The notes under the pieces: generated by a model | Database searches by the model: none | What the model saw: the letters and a program-made list of their open reading frames with translations, nothing else | Told to the model about the DNA's origin: nothing | Program-made: the position numbers and the translations under genes | Part shown: positions 8,461-20,427 of the stretch, one piece after another | How positions within the stretch are numbered: position 1 is the first letter of the stretch | How the letters are laid out: the number at the start of each line of letters is the position of its first letter | From: Gnetum montanum | Taxonomy: Eukaryota; Streptophyta; Gnetopsida; Gnetales; Gnetaceae | Length of the DNA: 55,787 nucleotides | Assembly (NCBI GenBank): GCA_015680685.1 | Contig: MNCI01001077.1 | Location: 419,525-475,311, forward strand | Direction: 5' to 3'

Positions 8461-11400
8461 TCTGACCCAAAATCCTCTCACCCACGACCAGTCATACCCT
8501 TCCAGATCCAAATCCAACGCCCAAAAACCTGATAAAAACCCCAATTTTTCACTAGACCAAGGGGGAAATTTTGGGGAAACTGGGGGAGAAAAAAATAGAG
8601 ATGCTGAAAAAATTAGAGAAAAAAATCGTATATGCTAGACTTTGACCCTGCACGCTGAGCATACAGCCTTCACGTTGTGCCTGCAGTCCAAACCAGTATA
8701 CCCTCTTCCCTCCGCATCACCAGGGCTCTTCATCCACCTTATGTTAGACCCACAACTGCGTCTAGATCGGTGCATTGTAATTTTTATTACGCAATACTAT
8801 TGCTGCATTTTTGGACAAGATTTGTTATATTGTTCATTCTTGTGTGCTTACTATTTACATTCTTGTACGTTTATGCTCAGTTTTACATCTGCTACACCAT
8901 TTACATATAACCCAGAGTACAATATATCGGTGTACGTTTGGGGAAATCCTTGCCTGATCTGCGTGTGGACCATTCAAGGTACTCTACCTTCGTTAATTCT
9001 AGCTTGGCCTCAAGTGAAGGTAGGGTCTTTTGTGTGTGTCTAGATATCTCCAGGTTTCTGTTTCATTCCAGCCGGAGGTCGACAATTTTGGACGGTACAA
9101 CAACATACCATGAAAGTGACTAACTTGAGAGGAGCCTACGCCAGTCTCAAGGGGTATCTAGTCTAGAACAAGCTTGAGGTGATGCCAAATCTCCTCTATT
9201 GAAATATCCATCCAACGGCCATCGCTGGGTTCAACATTTGCTACAACAACCTTCTCCCATTCCATTTTCGTCCATTGTAGAGGTTCCATGGAAAGGGAAG
9301 TAGTTGTGGCCTCTCCCGTAGGAAGGTTCACCCTCAAGTCAGAAGATTCTGTGACCTTCACCCACTCTTTAAACTTAGCATAGGCCTCAGAAGTGCCGAT
9401 CACCTTCATGAATGATTCATACATGAATGCCTCCATAGCAACGTCTCTGAATAGTTTTTGATGGGTCTCATTCTCCAACTTGTACATATGTTTATGGTTT
9501 CTCTGGGTTTTCCCCCATCCAAATATCTTAGCACTGATGTCTTTCATGTCTTGGCACTTCTAGGCCAACAAGCCCATCTACCTTTGTTGTTCGACTATCT
9601 CACAGGTGGATTCAATGTTCTAATGAATGATGATCCAAAACCTAACATAGTCATCTATAGCCCTCTACCAATCGACTGGGTCAAGGTTGCGGTTTATAAG
9701 AAAAACGTTCCTCAACCTAAGATTCTCCACCTCGGTAGCCAAGTCGACCTCTCTCTGCTCAGGCATGCCTAAATTCCCACAGAGAGCATTTCGAGTTCAA
9801 GACACACTTATAAGCCTCATTAAACATATGACAAGATACCTCAGTCACATCAGGCGAGAGTGTGGGCACTGCGCCAACCTTCATAGGTTGTGCTAGGTCC
9901 CACTTAAGATGAGAGGCTATTTAACACATGGATCATAGTAATCACATTAGCATAGCATAATCAACAAACTTGAAAGCTTCAATGTAGCAACATAAGGGCA
10001 GTTAACATTGATACTTACCCGCATGAGGGTCCACTTGTTGAAGGCGCTTGATCATATCGTCAACAAGTCCCTGCATGAACGTAAACTTGTCATGGACATT
10101 GTCCCACAACTCTATATGAAGCGAAGGAGATCCCGCAGTGTCAGCAGTGACACTTGGTACACGATTAAGTATGTTAGCAATAACCAAAACGAACTATGAT
10201 GAGGTAGATGTCTCACAAACTCACTGGTGCCTGACTGCGGTCTTTCTTCTTATTGAGGCAAGATGACCATGGTAGCCATGGTAAAGGGCCCTTGCAAATC
10301 CATGTAAGTCCCTTCCTCATGTGCTGATGCCTTTCCTTTAATAACACTAATATCTTTTTTATTTTTGGAGGGAACCTCTTCATTGTTAGGAAAAGACTGC
10401 CTAATAACAAGAGCCCCTGCCCTAGAAACAGAAGCTTTATTATTCCTAACCTATGCCCTTTCCTTCGAAACTTAGGCCTCTACATCTTTATTCATCACCA
10501 CCGTACTAAGGGTTGGCACTTCTTCATCACCTTCTCCTTCATCTTCTTCTTCCTCTGCTAAGCAAAAAAGGCATGTTTGTGTCAATTCAAAACAAGCTAG
10601 TTCAAAATAGATGCTACGCTACACTGCACAACATAGCATAGCAAACTATAATAAAATAAGCATTATACAAAAATTCTTACCAATGGGGGGTTGCATCCAT
10701 TGTAGCTTAAGCCATAGTCTCTGCCCCTCTTCTTCACGATAGCTTTCCCTGGCTGGGGGAGGTCTCTTCCTTCGCAGCTCCCTGGGCATAGTCTCAACTA
10801 TGAGACGTTCACCCAATATCATGCTATGAGCTATAACATGGGGCATCTCTCCTATACTGTCCTGGCCGCGAGCGCTGCGAACTGCTAGACATTTAGTCAT
10901 TATAGAAAATGACTCCCTGACCATTTCAAAGGATCCTGGGCTTGCATAGTTTGGAGGACCTGCCAAATCCATGACTTGGGAATCTGGTCGTGGTCTACCA
11001 TGGACCAGAATCCATCCTCCTGGACCACTAGGAACTCCATGAATCACTTTAAACAGCATATGTAGAAGGCATAGTGTATGTTAGAGTGGGACTCTAACAT
11101 AGGAATTCAGCGTAGTTGTAATGGGCCTCCTCCTCCATGACTTCCCGCATTACCTAGGCCTGCTCAAGCCCTAGGAAATTTCCTTTGATGAGCAGTTAAG
11201 GAAATGCATGGGCACGAAAGACCAGGTATATCCCCATGCCAAGGCCATTCTTAAGCTTTCAATGGGGAACCCTTTTCACTCCTTGGAGAGCCTCAGCCAC
11301 TCCTCAATATGCTGCTTCTATAGGATCAAGTCCTATTTTCCCTTCGATACTACATGGGTGTCATCGGTAGGAACACCTAACAGATCCGCAAACAGTTGGT

Positions 11401-13364
11401 CATTGATGTCAATGACCACCCGCATGCCCTGCACGTACGTGTGAAAATGGCCAACCTTCCTAGAGAAGGAGTTGACTAGGGAAAGCATCTCACCAGAAGA
11501 GACTCGTAGGTTCGATGCCATAAATAGATCCATAAGCCTTGTCCTTCAGACTTTCATGAGCAAAGAGTCTAGGGCCCCTCATTCTAACTAGCTTTGGCTC
11601 ATCACTACTTCACCATATTTGAAGTAGATGTTTGCTCCCTACCTCTTGGCTGTTACCACCATCACCTCACGAGGCTTCTTCGCCATTGCAAAAATTTTCA
11701 CAAAACACACTTATCCTAACAATGCAGAAAAAAAAAGATTACAAAAAGAACTAAGCATGTGGCACCTACCTTTTGACCCACTAGGTCTATACAATAATGG
11801 GAATAGTGGGAGTTCAACTGCTAGAACTGCTTCAAGCATGACCTATTTGAAAGGTTCTTTCCACTCCTTGTCCAACCAACCCTTCATCCTACACCAATTA
11901 TAGAATGGTGTGAGTGTGCATAGGTAAGTATGGTATTCTTCCTTGCACTAACCAATCACGTCCACCCATAGGCTCTTGGAGAGGAAAATTCCTGTAGGGC
12001 TAGCTTTATCGTAGTCAGCAGATCTGGTTGATCGTGAACCATGTCATCATCAATGTAGAACCTGGTGACAAACACACATTATTAGCATTCAGCCAGGTAT
12101 AGTCAGCATCACATAAGAAAGCAAAACAAAGATGCAAAAATCACCCACCAGCACAATAGATGGTCCCCTATGGATTCTGAAAGTGCGTCGCGATGTGACA
12201 TGCGAGGTAAAATGTGTCATACATGTGATAGCACTGGTATTCCGGCATGTCCTAGATCTAGGCTAAATGCCTCAACCCTGTTGGGTGTTGGCTAGACCTC
12301 CCTCCCTACCCGCTCATGGTCGTCTCATTGAAAAGATATCTTAGGATGCCTCGATTTGCCCCTGGAAGCATGACCTCTATTCTGTTAGAGGCCTATGTCT
12401 CATCTAAGGAAGACCAAACAATCACACTATAGTGGTTGAGAACGAATTTCAAGAACTCTCATGCCCTTCCCTGAACCAAACTACTCAATCTCCCACACAT
12501 ATTGGGGGAGGAGGAGCATTGGCCATAGGTCTGCTAACATGGCACAAGACCCCTCCAATGCTCAAAATGATTAGCCTAGACCTTGGCCTTGCCTTGCACA
12601 ATGCAATCAAAAAATGTTGCCTTCAAAGATGAATGTAATACACATGCAACGTAGCAGTGTCTAGCAGTCCATAAATATAGCATCGCATAACCCTCCATCC
12701 ATACATATCATAGCAAAGGTGTGAAAGCCTAGCATAGCGAAAACATGCAAATAGCTCAGTGTAGTAGTATAACAATTGGTGACATGCCCAAACAAAACCT
12801 GTGACGTGATGCCGCATCGCACATTACCAAACCCTCCCAAGGGTTTTATGTTACAACAAGCCAAGGTCAAACAACTTAAATTGCCTCAGCCCCACAAGCA
12901 TGACAACCGCAATGGTAGTAGTTCCAGCGGCCTTACAACGAAACCTTTGCACATCAGCCATGACCAGAAAAAGGGCCACAACGATCCAAAGGCTAAAACA
13001 ACTTGGCCGCAGAAAACACATATAGAAAAACAAATACGACACAAAACTAGAGAAGAGAACAGAAAAAGATGCAAAACGAAAAGAGTGAAGGAACCATGAA
13101 AACTTACTGGGTGAATGGTGTGCCCTCTCGCGCCAGAATTCATGCTTGTGGCATGCATCTCAGAGCCTTTTTTGCCTCCTCAACCTTCAAAAGCACCAAA
13201 TGACTCTTAGGAGCCATGGCTCTCCATGGAGATTTATGACCTTTGCTATAGAAATTCATCTTTCTAGTTGATCAACACAACTACTCTGTTCTCCAAAATC
13301 ATCTTATGCTTCGATGAGGGTTCTATGCTCTTATGGTGGAAATAGTGAAATTACCCGGGTTTAA

Positions 13365-13380
13365 CCCCTATTTATAGCCA
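13365..13380 (-). promoter_or_regulatory. TATA box of the antisense gene in element A
   Basis: TGGCTATAAATAGGGG on the minus strand, about 210 bases upstream of the E1 start at 13158 (another ATG at 13217 soon meets a stop). It has a good plant core-promoter form and faces the antisense gene, not the element. The sequence between it and the truncated RT at 13441 is short. Confidence 0.65.
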
Positions 13381-13435
13381 CAAGGGAAAGATGAGGAAAC
13401 TTACCTCTTTCTCTCTTCGATTAATGCGGAAAATT

Positions 13436-13830
13436 TCATGACCCCCTAGGCAACTTTTTGTTATGCCATGATGCCCTTCGAGATAAAAAATGCCAGAGCA
13501 ACTTATCAACGTGCCATGACATATATCTTTAGTGATTACCTCTTAGAGAGATTGAAAGACTACGTAGATGACATAGCTATTAAATCTAAGAAGTTGGAAG
13601 ATCACCCAAAGGACCTAAAGTTAATCCTTAAGAAATGTCTTAGGCATGACCTGCAGCTCAACCCAAAAATATGTGTATTCAGAGTCAAACTAGATGCATG
13701 TTGGGGTTTGTAGTATCGAAGGCTGGCATACAAGTCGACCCTAACAATGTTAAGACCATCATTAACCTAACACCACCTACAAACCTCAAGGAATTATGTG
13801 GGTTGCAAGGTAGGTAGCAGTTTATTAGGA
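13436..13830 (+). pseudogene. pol: Reverse transcriptase of element A, C-terminal part only
   Basis: The RT palm survives from ATFCYAMMPFEIKNARATYQ through the catalytic YVDD (DYVDDIAIKSK, about 13559-13591) and the thumb (INLTPPTNLKELCGLQG). A frameshift lies near 13690. The N-terminal half, including the first catalytic Asp block that C keeps (LLSFMDGF), is missing. The sequence jumps from the antisense gene promoter region to TP*ATFCYA at about 13441, so a deletion or recombination joined the two parts. Confidence 0.8.
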
Positions 13831-14290
13831 TGTTCATCTTGAAGTTGACAGATAAATTACATCTTATGCAACATTTTCTCAATAAGGGGGTTAACTTTCA
13901 ATGGATTGAGGATTGCCAGCATGCCTTTGACAACCTAAAGAAAGAGCTACTACATTTGCCAATGGTTTTTCCACCACAAAGGGATCAACCTTTCTACATC
14001 TACCTGGTAAGCTGAGATGTGTCCATAGCTGTATTATTGTGTTGAAAGAGAGACGATGGGTCAGAAATCCCTATCTATTATCCAAGTCACGCTCTATTTA
14101 CATACAAAATGAGGTACAATGAAGTAGAGCATAACCTTTTGGCATTGGTTTTTGCACTCAAAAAATCTAAACACTATATTTTTCATAGCTAGGTTAACAT
14201 AATTTGCAAAAACAATATTCTGCAGGCCATCACAAATAATTTATATGAGAGCAGTAGGATAGCCCACTAAAAAGCCATCATAGCAGAATT
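13831..14290 (+). pseudogene. pol: RNase H (first) of element A, disrupted
   Basis: The domain would degrade the RNA strand during reverse transcription. Visible blocks are FQWIEDCQHAFDNLKKEL, PQRDQPFYIYL, PIYYPSHAL and KMRYNEVEHNLLALVFALKK. Several stops interrupt it. TAA replaces an expected Trp (C has RKIARWKAMIAKF; A has RIAH*KAIIAEF), a G->A type change. It continues without a gap from RT. Confidence 0.75.
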
Positions 14291-14900
14291 TGACTTGCAC
14301 TATGTTGGCCAATCTTCCACGAAAGGCCAAGTGATAGCTGACCAACTTGTAACATCACCTATTAGTGATCAGGCCACGATAGAGCCTAAGTTTCTTAATG
14401 AACATGTACATAGTTTAATCCCTATATTAATAGGCCTCGAAGTGACGTTATACTTTGATGGAGCTTTGACTACCAAAGGCGGCAGTGCCACCATTGTCAT
14501 TACACTTTCCCTTGATGATTTTCACCCATTGGCTTACCACCTAGCATTTCCTTATACAAACAATGTGGCAAAATATGAGGGGCTCCTCAAGGGATTATTG
14601 GTAGCCAAAGAACTAAATGTCCAACACCTAGCAATTTGAGGTGATTCGATGATTATCGTCAGTCAAATCACAAAATTCTATGATTGCAAGACTATGCATT
14701 TGCAACTCTATTGCGATATGGCTAAAGATATTCTAAAATAATTCATAACAACTGACGTCCAGAACATGCCACATAATGAGAACACCATAGCTAATGCACT
14801 AGCTATGCTGGCTTTAAACGTGCCACCACATTTGTTTGCCACCTCACCTACTTTAATGATGGAATGTATAGATCCTGTCAAACAAGTGGCACAAATCTCT
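14291..14900 (+). pseudogene. pol: Archaeal-type second RNase H (aRNH) of element A
   Basis: This second RNase H is the hallmark of the plant Tat lineage. Motifs in order: LYFDGALTTKGGSATIVI (first acidic residue in the FDGA block), YHLAFPYTNNVAKYEGLLKG (N-x2-K-Y-E in place of the usual N-x2-E-Y-E), then GDSMIIVSQI (the GDS block), and the last part NENTIANALAMLALNVPPH. A TGA stands before GDS where C has Arg. Relatives in the window are C 25363-26088 and D about 46128-46720. Confidence 0.8.
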
Positions 14901-16168
14901 TCCTTATGTGTAGAAGGAACATTAGAATGGTATGACAACATTAAAACCTACCTTCTACATGGCGAACCACCATATGAGTTAACACCTACACAAAAAGATG
15001 CAATCCGCAAGCCTGCTAGAAAATATATCATCATCGGAGATAGTACTCTATGTAGGCACTCTTTCGATGGCATATTGTTGACCTACATTAATAATGACCA
15101 AGCACAAAGGATAGTTAGCTAAGTCCATGAAGGCCTATGTGGAGGACACATAGCCCTGGGAGCCATGGTCGCTAAAATCAGACACTTAGGATATTACTGG
15201 CCATACATGGAATGAGATTGCCTTACCAAAGTTAATACATCTGATAGATGCCAGCTTTATGCAATTTTGATACACATGTCACCAACTAAATTGCATACTA
15301 CACAAATCACTTGGCCATTTCAATTATGGGTATTAGACATCATAGGCCCCATCACGCCTAAGTCTTCCATAGGACACAACTTTATTAACATTGCCACTGA
15401 GTATTTCATGAAGTAGGTTGAGGCTATTTCCCTCCAAAAGACTAGGTCTTAACAGGTCTGCCATTTTATCTTGGACAACATAGTAACTAGGTTTGGGCTT
15501 CCCATGACTATTGTGACCGAAAATGGGCCACAATTTAGTAGTAGAAAAACCAAATCTTTCTGCAATAACCTTGGTATTAAGCAATCTTTTCCTTCATCTT
15601 ATTACCTGAAAGAAAATGGTCAAGAAGAAGCAACAAACAAGGTGGTTATCAATTTACTCAAAAATATGCTTAGCAACAACAAGAAATGATGGCATGAAAA
15701 AATCCTCTACGTGCTATGGGCCTATCATACGACATATAGAACAGCTACCAGTAGGACACCCTACAGCCTATTCTACGGATCTAAAGCAGTGTTGCCCCTT
15801 GAACTATAGGTTCCCTCACTATGGATGGTCCTCTCCATGGTTATAAATGAGACTCAAAACAATGAGTCTAGGATCATGGATCTAAATTCAGTGGAGGAGA
15901 AATGCATCCAGACACTCGACAACATCGAAAAATATCAGGATAGAAAGAAGTAGACACATCATCGCAACTTGCATCAACAACTAATTAAGAAGGGAGACTT
16001 GGTTCTTCGGCCATTCATGAACTAGTGACAAAATTCTCTGCAAGCTAGGAAGGCCCCTTCTTGGTCATAAATGCATATGGCAATGAAGCATTCAGGCTAG
16101 TGGATAGCAACGACAACGAACTTCCAAATCCGGTGAACCACAAGTATCTAAAGCAGTACCACATTTAG
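14901..16168 (+). pseudogene. pol: Integrase of element A, disrupted
   Basis: The integrase would insert the cDNA. The H2C2-like zinc region begins at HEGLCGGHIALGAMVAK (about 15127). The catalytic core has LWVLDIIGPITPKS with the first Asp. It then has RFGLPMTIVTENGPQFSS, where the second catalytic Asp is Glu (TEN for TDN). The last acidic block is KENGQEEATNK. The C-terminus runs through YHTTYRTATSRTPYSL to NPVNHKYLKQYHI and the natural stop TAG at 16166-16168; D ends its pol with the same motif. Several premature stops. Confidence 0.8.
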
Positions 16169-17710
16169 ATGATAGCCCAGATTAAACACAAGGTAACAAA
16201 CATCCACTACAATATAAAACTAGCAATGTTGTACACATCCATAATGATGTTAAACTAACATTTATTGCACGCATTCGCCATAATGTTAACCTGACATAGC
16301 TTTTGACCATATGCCACGATGTAAAACTAGCATAGTAAGCATCTGTACGCTGAGATGTTAAACTAGCATAGACTTATCCCTAGGTCATGACACAAAATTG
16401 ACATCCAGAGCATGGTCTGCTAGGATCATAAACTAGCCCTTAAGCCATCTGCTACGATGTAAAACTAGCATGCTTCAGTCTGCCCAGGCTTTAAAATGGG
16501 ACCATGGTTTGCTGGGACTTAAAATAAGCAACAAAGGTCTATCAAGACTTAAAATTGGAATCTACCAACAAAAAATCCATGAAGCAAGCGAGCCTAATCA
16601 TTCTTGCATGAAATCCCTATTAGACAAAGTGGGTAGGACATTGGAATAGACACAACTCTTCCACCCTCCTAGCATCCTACTAATTCCTTGGATATGCTGA
16701 AAGGCATACGACTGAACCCTCAGAGATGCTGCTACAACGGCCACTTAGCAATTGCAACTCTTTGGGTCAGCTTCTCCACTTAGAGCCCCAAGGATACCAT
16801 GGTCACCAATAGCCTTGGCTACCTCTAGCCATCATTGCCACTAGATCTTCACTTAGCAAATTCATCTAACTGGCTTCTTGTCTAGTCAGATGGATAAGAT
16901 AAATCTGGCTCTTGACGGCGAATTCTTGAGCTATGGTGTCAACAAAGGGACTTGTGCTTCTTTCTATGGTTCCTTCTTCATGTCTTGCACTCTCCCTTTT
17001 TCTCCTAATGGCACTTGTTTCAATAGTCTCCCCAGTGATTAGGATGACTGCTTTTGTTCTCTGTTCTTTGTTACGTTTTGTAGGTTACTTGCTACGATAG
17101 CGTTATTCAAAAATGTTTTCTCTAGGGGGCTGAGGTGTCAATGTTCTGAGCTTCCTACAAAGTGAAAACCCCACCTTTCCCCCACTAGACACCTTACCTT
17201 ACTTTCTCCTTGCCTTACAATCGCTCTTACCTTCTCCTCCTGTTGGTATAGAATGAGAGTGTACAGGAAGTCTTTCGTACATGAATAACCATCATGTTCA
17301 TGAAATGTCGTAACGCAACTTTTCTCATGGAAAGCATATAAATTTTAAAAAAATTTGAAAAGCTAGGAAAAATGGATGAAACACAACTCGTCCAAGTCAT
17401 ATGGGAGTAACACAACTTGTCCAAGCAAGCCCCGCATATACGGTACAATAGCGTAACCTCTTGGGAAAACACCTACGAGATGATGTCTAATAACATGTTT
17501 GTGAAGTATCCTACTCACGCTTGAGTCTTCCCCAAACCTCCCTTCCTCATAACTATAAAATCCTTCCCTGCTTCTTGTGTTTCCACCTTTGCACTTCTAG
17601 GCTTGACAGGGCAACATCCGAGCAGAAGCCGATGGACGATGTTGGCGTCTCTGCCTCTATGATGTTTTGCATTCTTTGTCGATGTCTCTCAGACAAGCCC
17701 TCCAAATGTC
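16169..17710 (+). repeat. 3' untranslated region with AAACTAGCA motif repeats
   Basis: The first ~400 bases hold words of the type CACGATGTAAAACTAGCA, repeated about ten times. The rest is unique-looking sequence, homologous over its length to 20428-22051. No gene is seen. It leads into the polypurine tract. Confidence 0.65.
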
Positions 17711-17726
17711 AACAAAGAGGGGCCAT
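17711..17726 (+). promoter_or_regulatory. Polypurine tract upstream of LTR (K)
   Basis: AACAAAGAGGGGCCAT immediately precedes the LTR start TGAAACA. The same tract stands before the LTR at 22069 and, in the form TAGAGGGGCCAA, before the D LTR on the minus strand. It primes plus-strand DNA synthesis. Confidence 0.75.
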
Positions 17727-19540
17727 TGAAACATTATTAAATTTCAAGACCTCGATGATTCAGCAAAGTCTCGAGGCGTAGGCAAGGATTTTCAACAAGT
17801 GGTACATCTTAGCAAGTTTTCTTTTATTTTTGGCTACGGGCCTGCTACGCTATGCTACATAGCTCAGCGTAGTAGACTTCAGGAGAAAAGAATAGCATAA
17901 GGGATGTGTAGTAAAAACACTTCAATTTTACAAGTTAGCCATGTTTAGAAATATTAACTTTTTCCATACTACACCATGTTACGCTATGCAGCGTAACGCA
18001 AGTAGCACGGTTGACTTAGCCACAACAACAAAGATAATGAAATTCAGGTAGTAGTAGTCATTACGCCACAATACGCTATACAACGTGAAATAGCGTAAAA
18101 AATTGCGAGTCGGCCTTAGGCAAAGATTCGCAATTCAGGCAAGGGCGCATGCTAGAATTCCAGAAGGGGGATTAAGATAGAGCAACACCAAGAGGCGCGC
18201 AGCATCGAATCCTCGACTTCTTGTGCAAATTCCTAATCTTTCTATGCTTTTTCTATTTACGCTATATCATGCAACGTAGCGTAATGGCGCTTAGTGTGAT
18301 TTTGCCTAAACATAGTCTAGCATCAGAAGGATAGTTACTCCGGCATAAGGAGGAGCTTGAGCTGCGTAATATGCGACTTCTTGTGCATTTTGCTAAGTCT
18401 TTTGTTCAAAGCCAGGTATACGCTATGTTACACACGGTAGTGTAATAAGCTCCAGAACAGTCAAAGACAAAGTCTAAGAAAGTGTGACTGCTCATCATAT
18501 GCTCATAACGCAATGCAGCATGTTATAGCATATTGCGTCGCCAGGCTAAACATTGTTTACACTTCACTATGCGCAGCTGCGTAAGCGAGCGTAAAACAAC
18601 TTGAATACATTGTTTCCATGTTACATTACGCTCATACATGCAACACAGCGTGAATGAGAGTAATATGACCCAAAGACAGTTGAGACAGGCCCGACGTGCA
18701 TCTCTTCTTCACACGCACAATACACGAACGAGCGTATTGTGCGTAGTCATGAAGTTGACGCAAAAATGGGCAAACCAACAGTCCCTGAAAAACTTGGAAC
18801 ACACGTCATCAGGGTTGCACCTATTCCGCGGAGCGTCGCAGCCTATAAATATCCCGGTTGACAAAGATACAAGGGTTGGCAAATCAGAGAAGCAAAGGCA
18901 TTTTTCTGAGCACTAGAGCACTTATCACCTTTGAGCAGAGATACAGAGAGCAGCGCTTTAGCAATTGTTGACAGCATCACCTTGCGGTAGAAATAGAGCA
19001 CAGTTCGCTTCGAGCATCGGCAACAGGAGTAATCGTTCTGCTGGGAAGACTCTATTGGCCAGAAATAGTTGATCGGTAGACGTCAGAGCTTAACCTTCCT
19101 TGCATCCCAGCTTTACCCCTCGAGGTAGATCAGACTTTTGCCTGGACCGTTTTGCTTGTTGTTTTGTGCTTGGTTCACATCGAGTAATTGGGGATTCCCC
19201 AGTGTAATTTCTCATACAAAATATACATTTTTCAAGTCAAAGCATAGATCTTGAAACTACGTGTTTCTCTTATGTCAGCCTCCTCTTATCATATTTAACA
19301 TTATCATCATTGCAATTCGTCTACATCATTTTCCCCTCGTTTTTACGATCCCTCGAATAAGATTGTTTCACGAGATATTCATCGGTTTACTGATTAGTAA
19401 GTCCCTGTCTAATCGACAAGACCGTTCAGGGCGCCGCGGATTCGTTTTTCCAGCATAGCCCTCGCACGGATCCGTGGTTAAAACTGTGTACGCGGAATTT
19501 GTTCAGTATTTTCCAACTGCCAACGTTTTCCGTCGTTACA
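17727..19540 (+). repeat. LTR module K (first part of a doubled LTR)
   Basis: Starts TGAAACATTATT after the PPT and ends GTCGTTACA. It has many TACGCTA-type words and a U5 block like that of A and B. No PBS follows: the next base begins another LTR body without the TGAAACA head. The first ~390 bases match the LTR at 22069, and the middle differs. The start is unlike the A 5' LTR, so this is probably not A's own 3' LTR. Confidence 0.75.
18844..18851 (+). promoter_or_regulatory. TATA box in LTR module K
   Basis: TATAAATA in the context GCCTATAAATATCCCGG, about 700 bases before the module end. It is the usual LTR core promoter position. Confidence 0.6.
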
Positions 19541-20427
19541 CAACGTATCACAACATAGTTGCAGGATAGTTAATTCAGTGCAAGAGACAAGGTTAAATGA
19601 ATGGTCTTCTTAAAGGGTGGTTACGCTATACTAAGCTTCAAAGGGTAACACAGCGTAGTGCCACAAGCTTCAATTACGGAACATCAACTCAATGGCATTT
19701 TATGGGCCCAAGACATGCATCATCTAAACCACATTTTTTTCCTAACCCTAATCTTATAAATACCCCAGGGGACAATGCTCAAAGCATTGGCAATTTTTGG
19801 ACAGTGTTGGCAGAAAATTAGCGAGACAATGAGAAAGAGTTGGCAATAGAAGAGCATCGATGGTGATAGAGAGAAGCTTTTGATCAGAGATTCCAAGTTA
19901 GCAGACACTTTGCTTCGAGCCTGACTCCATTGCTTCTAGATTTTCTAGAACAAGGTAGATTGGCCTTTTCTTATTTCATCTCTAATTAGCTTCTTGTTGG
20001 TGGTGGACACTTTGTCCAAACCAAGGTCTGCTTGTAAATCCCATTATATTCACCATATTTATCTATAATGTAGATCCCACATCTCGGGATCATGCATGTT
20101 CCAAATTCAATTCATTGCACCTTGTTTACATTGAATTCTACAATAATTTCATATAATTTACATCACCTTCATTACCTTCAAGATCCGATCTTGGAGCAGA
20201 TCTTGTTTTCTTGTAAATTGATAATATACTTGCATATCAAATCATTGCCTCATTATACGATCATTAAGAAATTTACTGACTATGTAAGTCTTTGTCTGAT
20301 TGACAAGACCATTCAGGGCACCTTGGATTCATTTTCTCTAGCACAGCCCTCAAGCGGATCCGAGGTTAAAACTCTGTATAGGGAAATCTCCTCGGTGTTT
20401 CCAGCAACAGAAATTTTCCTTCATTAC
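19541..20427 (+). repeat. LTR module H (second, head-less part of a doubled LTR)
   Basis: An LTR body without the TGAAACA head. It is homologous to 22492-23354 from the words GGGTGGTTACGCTAT onward, with its own TATA box, and ends TCATTACA at 20427. It is followed directly by 3'UTR-type sequence, with no PBS. Confidence 0.7.
19755..19762 (+). promoter_or_regulatory. TATA box in LTR module H
   Basis: TATAAATA in the context CTTATAAATACCCCAGG, followed by AATGCTCAAAG. Modules L and M have the same arrangement. Confidence 0.6.

Larger units (their letters stand above)
7160..9099 (+). mobile_element. Solo LTR of the element C family, with target duplication
   Basis: Starts TGAAACACC and ends GACGGTACA. 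It is flanked by a perfect 5-bp duplication, ACAAC, at 7155-7159 and 9100-9104. B has the empty site: its intron runs uninterrupted through the matching position (about 54360-54443). The end (GACAATTTTGGACGGTACA) matches the sense-strand end of the C LTR, which ends in GACAATTTTGGATGTACA. The body holds 181-bp repeats also related to the C LTR. It arose by insertion and LTR-LTR recombination, inside the last intron of the antisense gene. Length 1940 bp. Confidence 0.9.
6970..13158 (-). pseudogene. Antisense multi-exon gene nested between PR and RT of element A
   Basis: Spliced gene on the opposite strand to the element. Proposed exons (minus): E1 13158-13108, E2 ~12560-12149, E3 12061-11770, E4 11686-10681, E5 10557-10225, E6 10152-10019, E7 9916-9125, E8 7098-6970. 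Donors seen include GTAAGT (E1, E6), GTGGGT (E2), GTAGGT (E3), GTAAGA (E4), GTGAGT (E5) and GTTAGT (E7). The protein matches the C copy exon by exon: E3 FYNWCRMKGWLDKEW; E4 LVNSFSRKVGHF and LFADLLGVPTDD; E5 acidic, starting AEEEEDEGEGDEE; E6 KFTFMQGLVDDMIKRLQQVD; E7 coiled-coil-like with CQDMKDISAKIFGWG; E8 acidic tail ending EGVAKNP. Inactive: several stops (TAG at 9158-9160 is shared with B), frameshifts, and a solo LTR in the last intron. Function unknown. Confidence 0.75.

Noticed and set aside
8642-9123. Overlapping + strand open frames at the end of the solo LTR
   Set aside because: They lie within the LTR, up to its end, with no homolog and no conserved frame.
12623-13042. Open frames in antisense intron 1 of A
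   Set aside because: No counterpart in C, and they lie between E1 and E2 with good splice sites around; probably intron.
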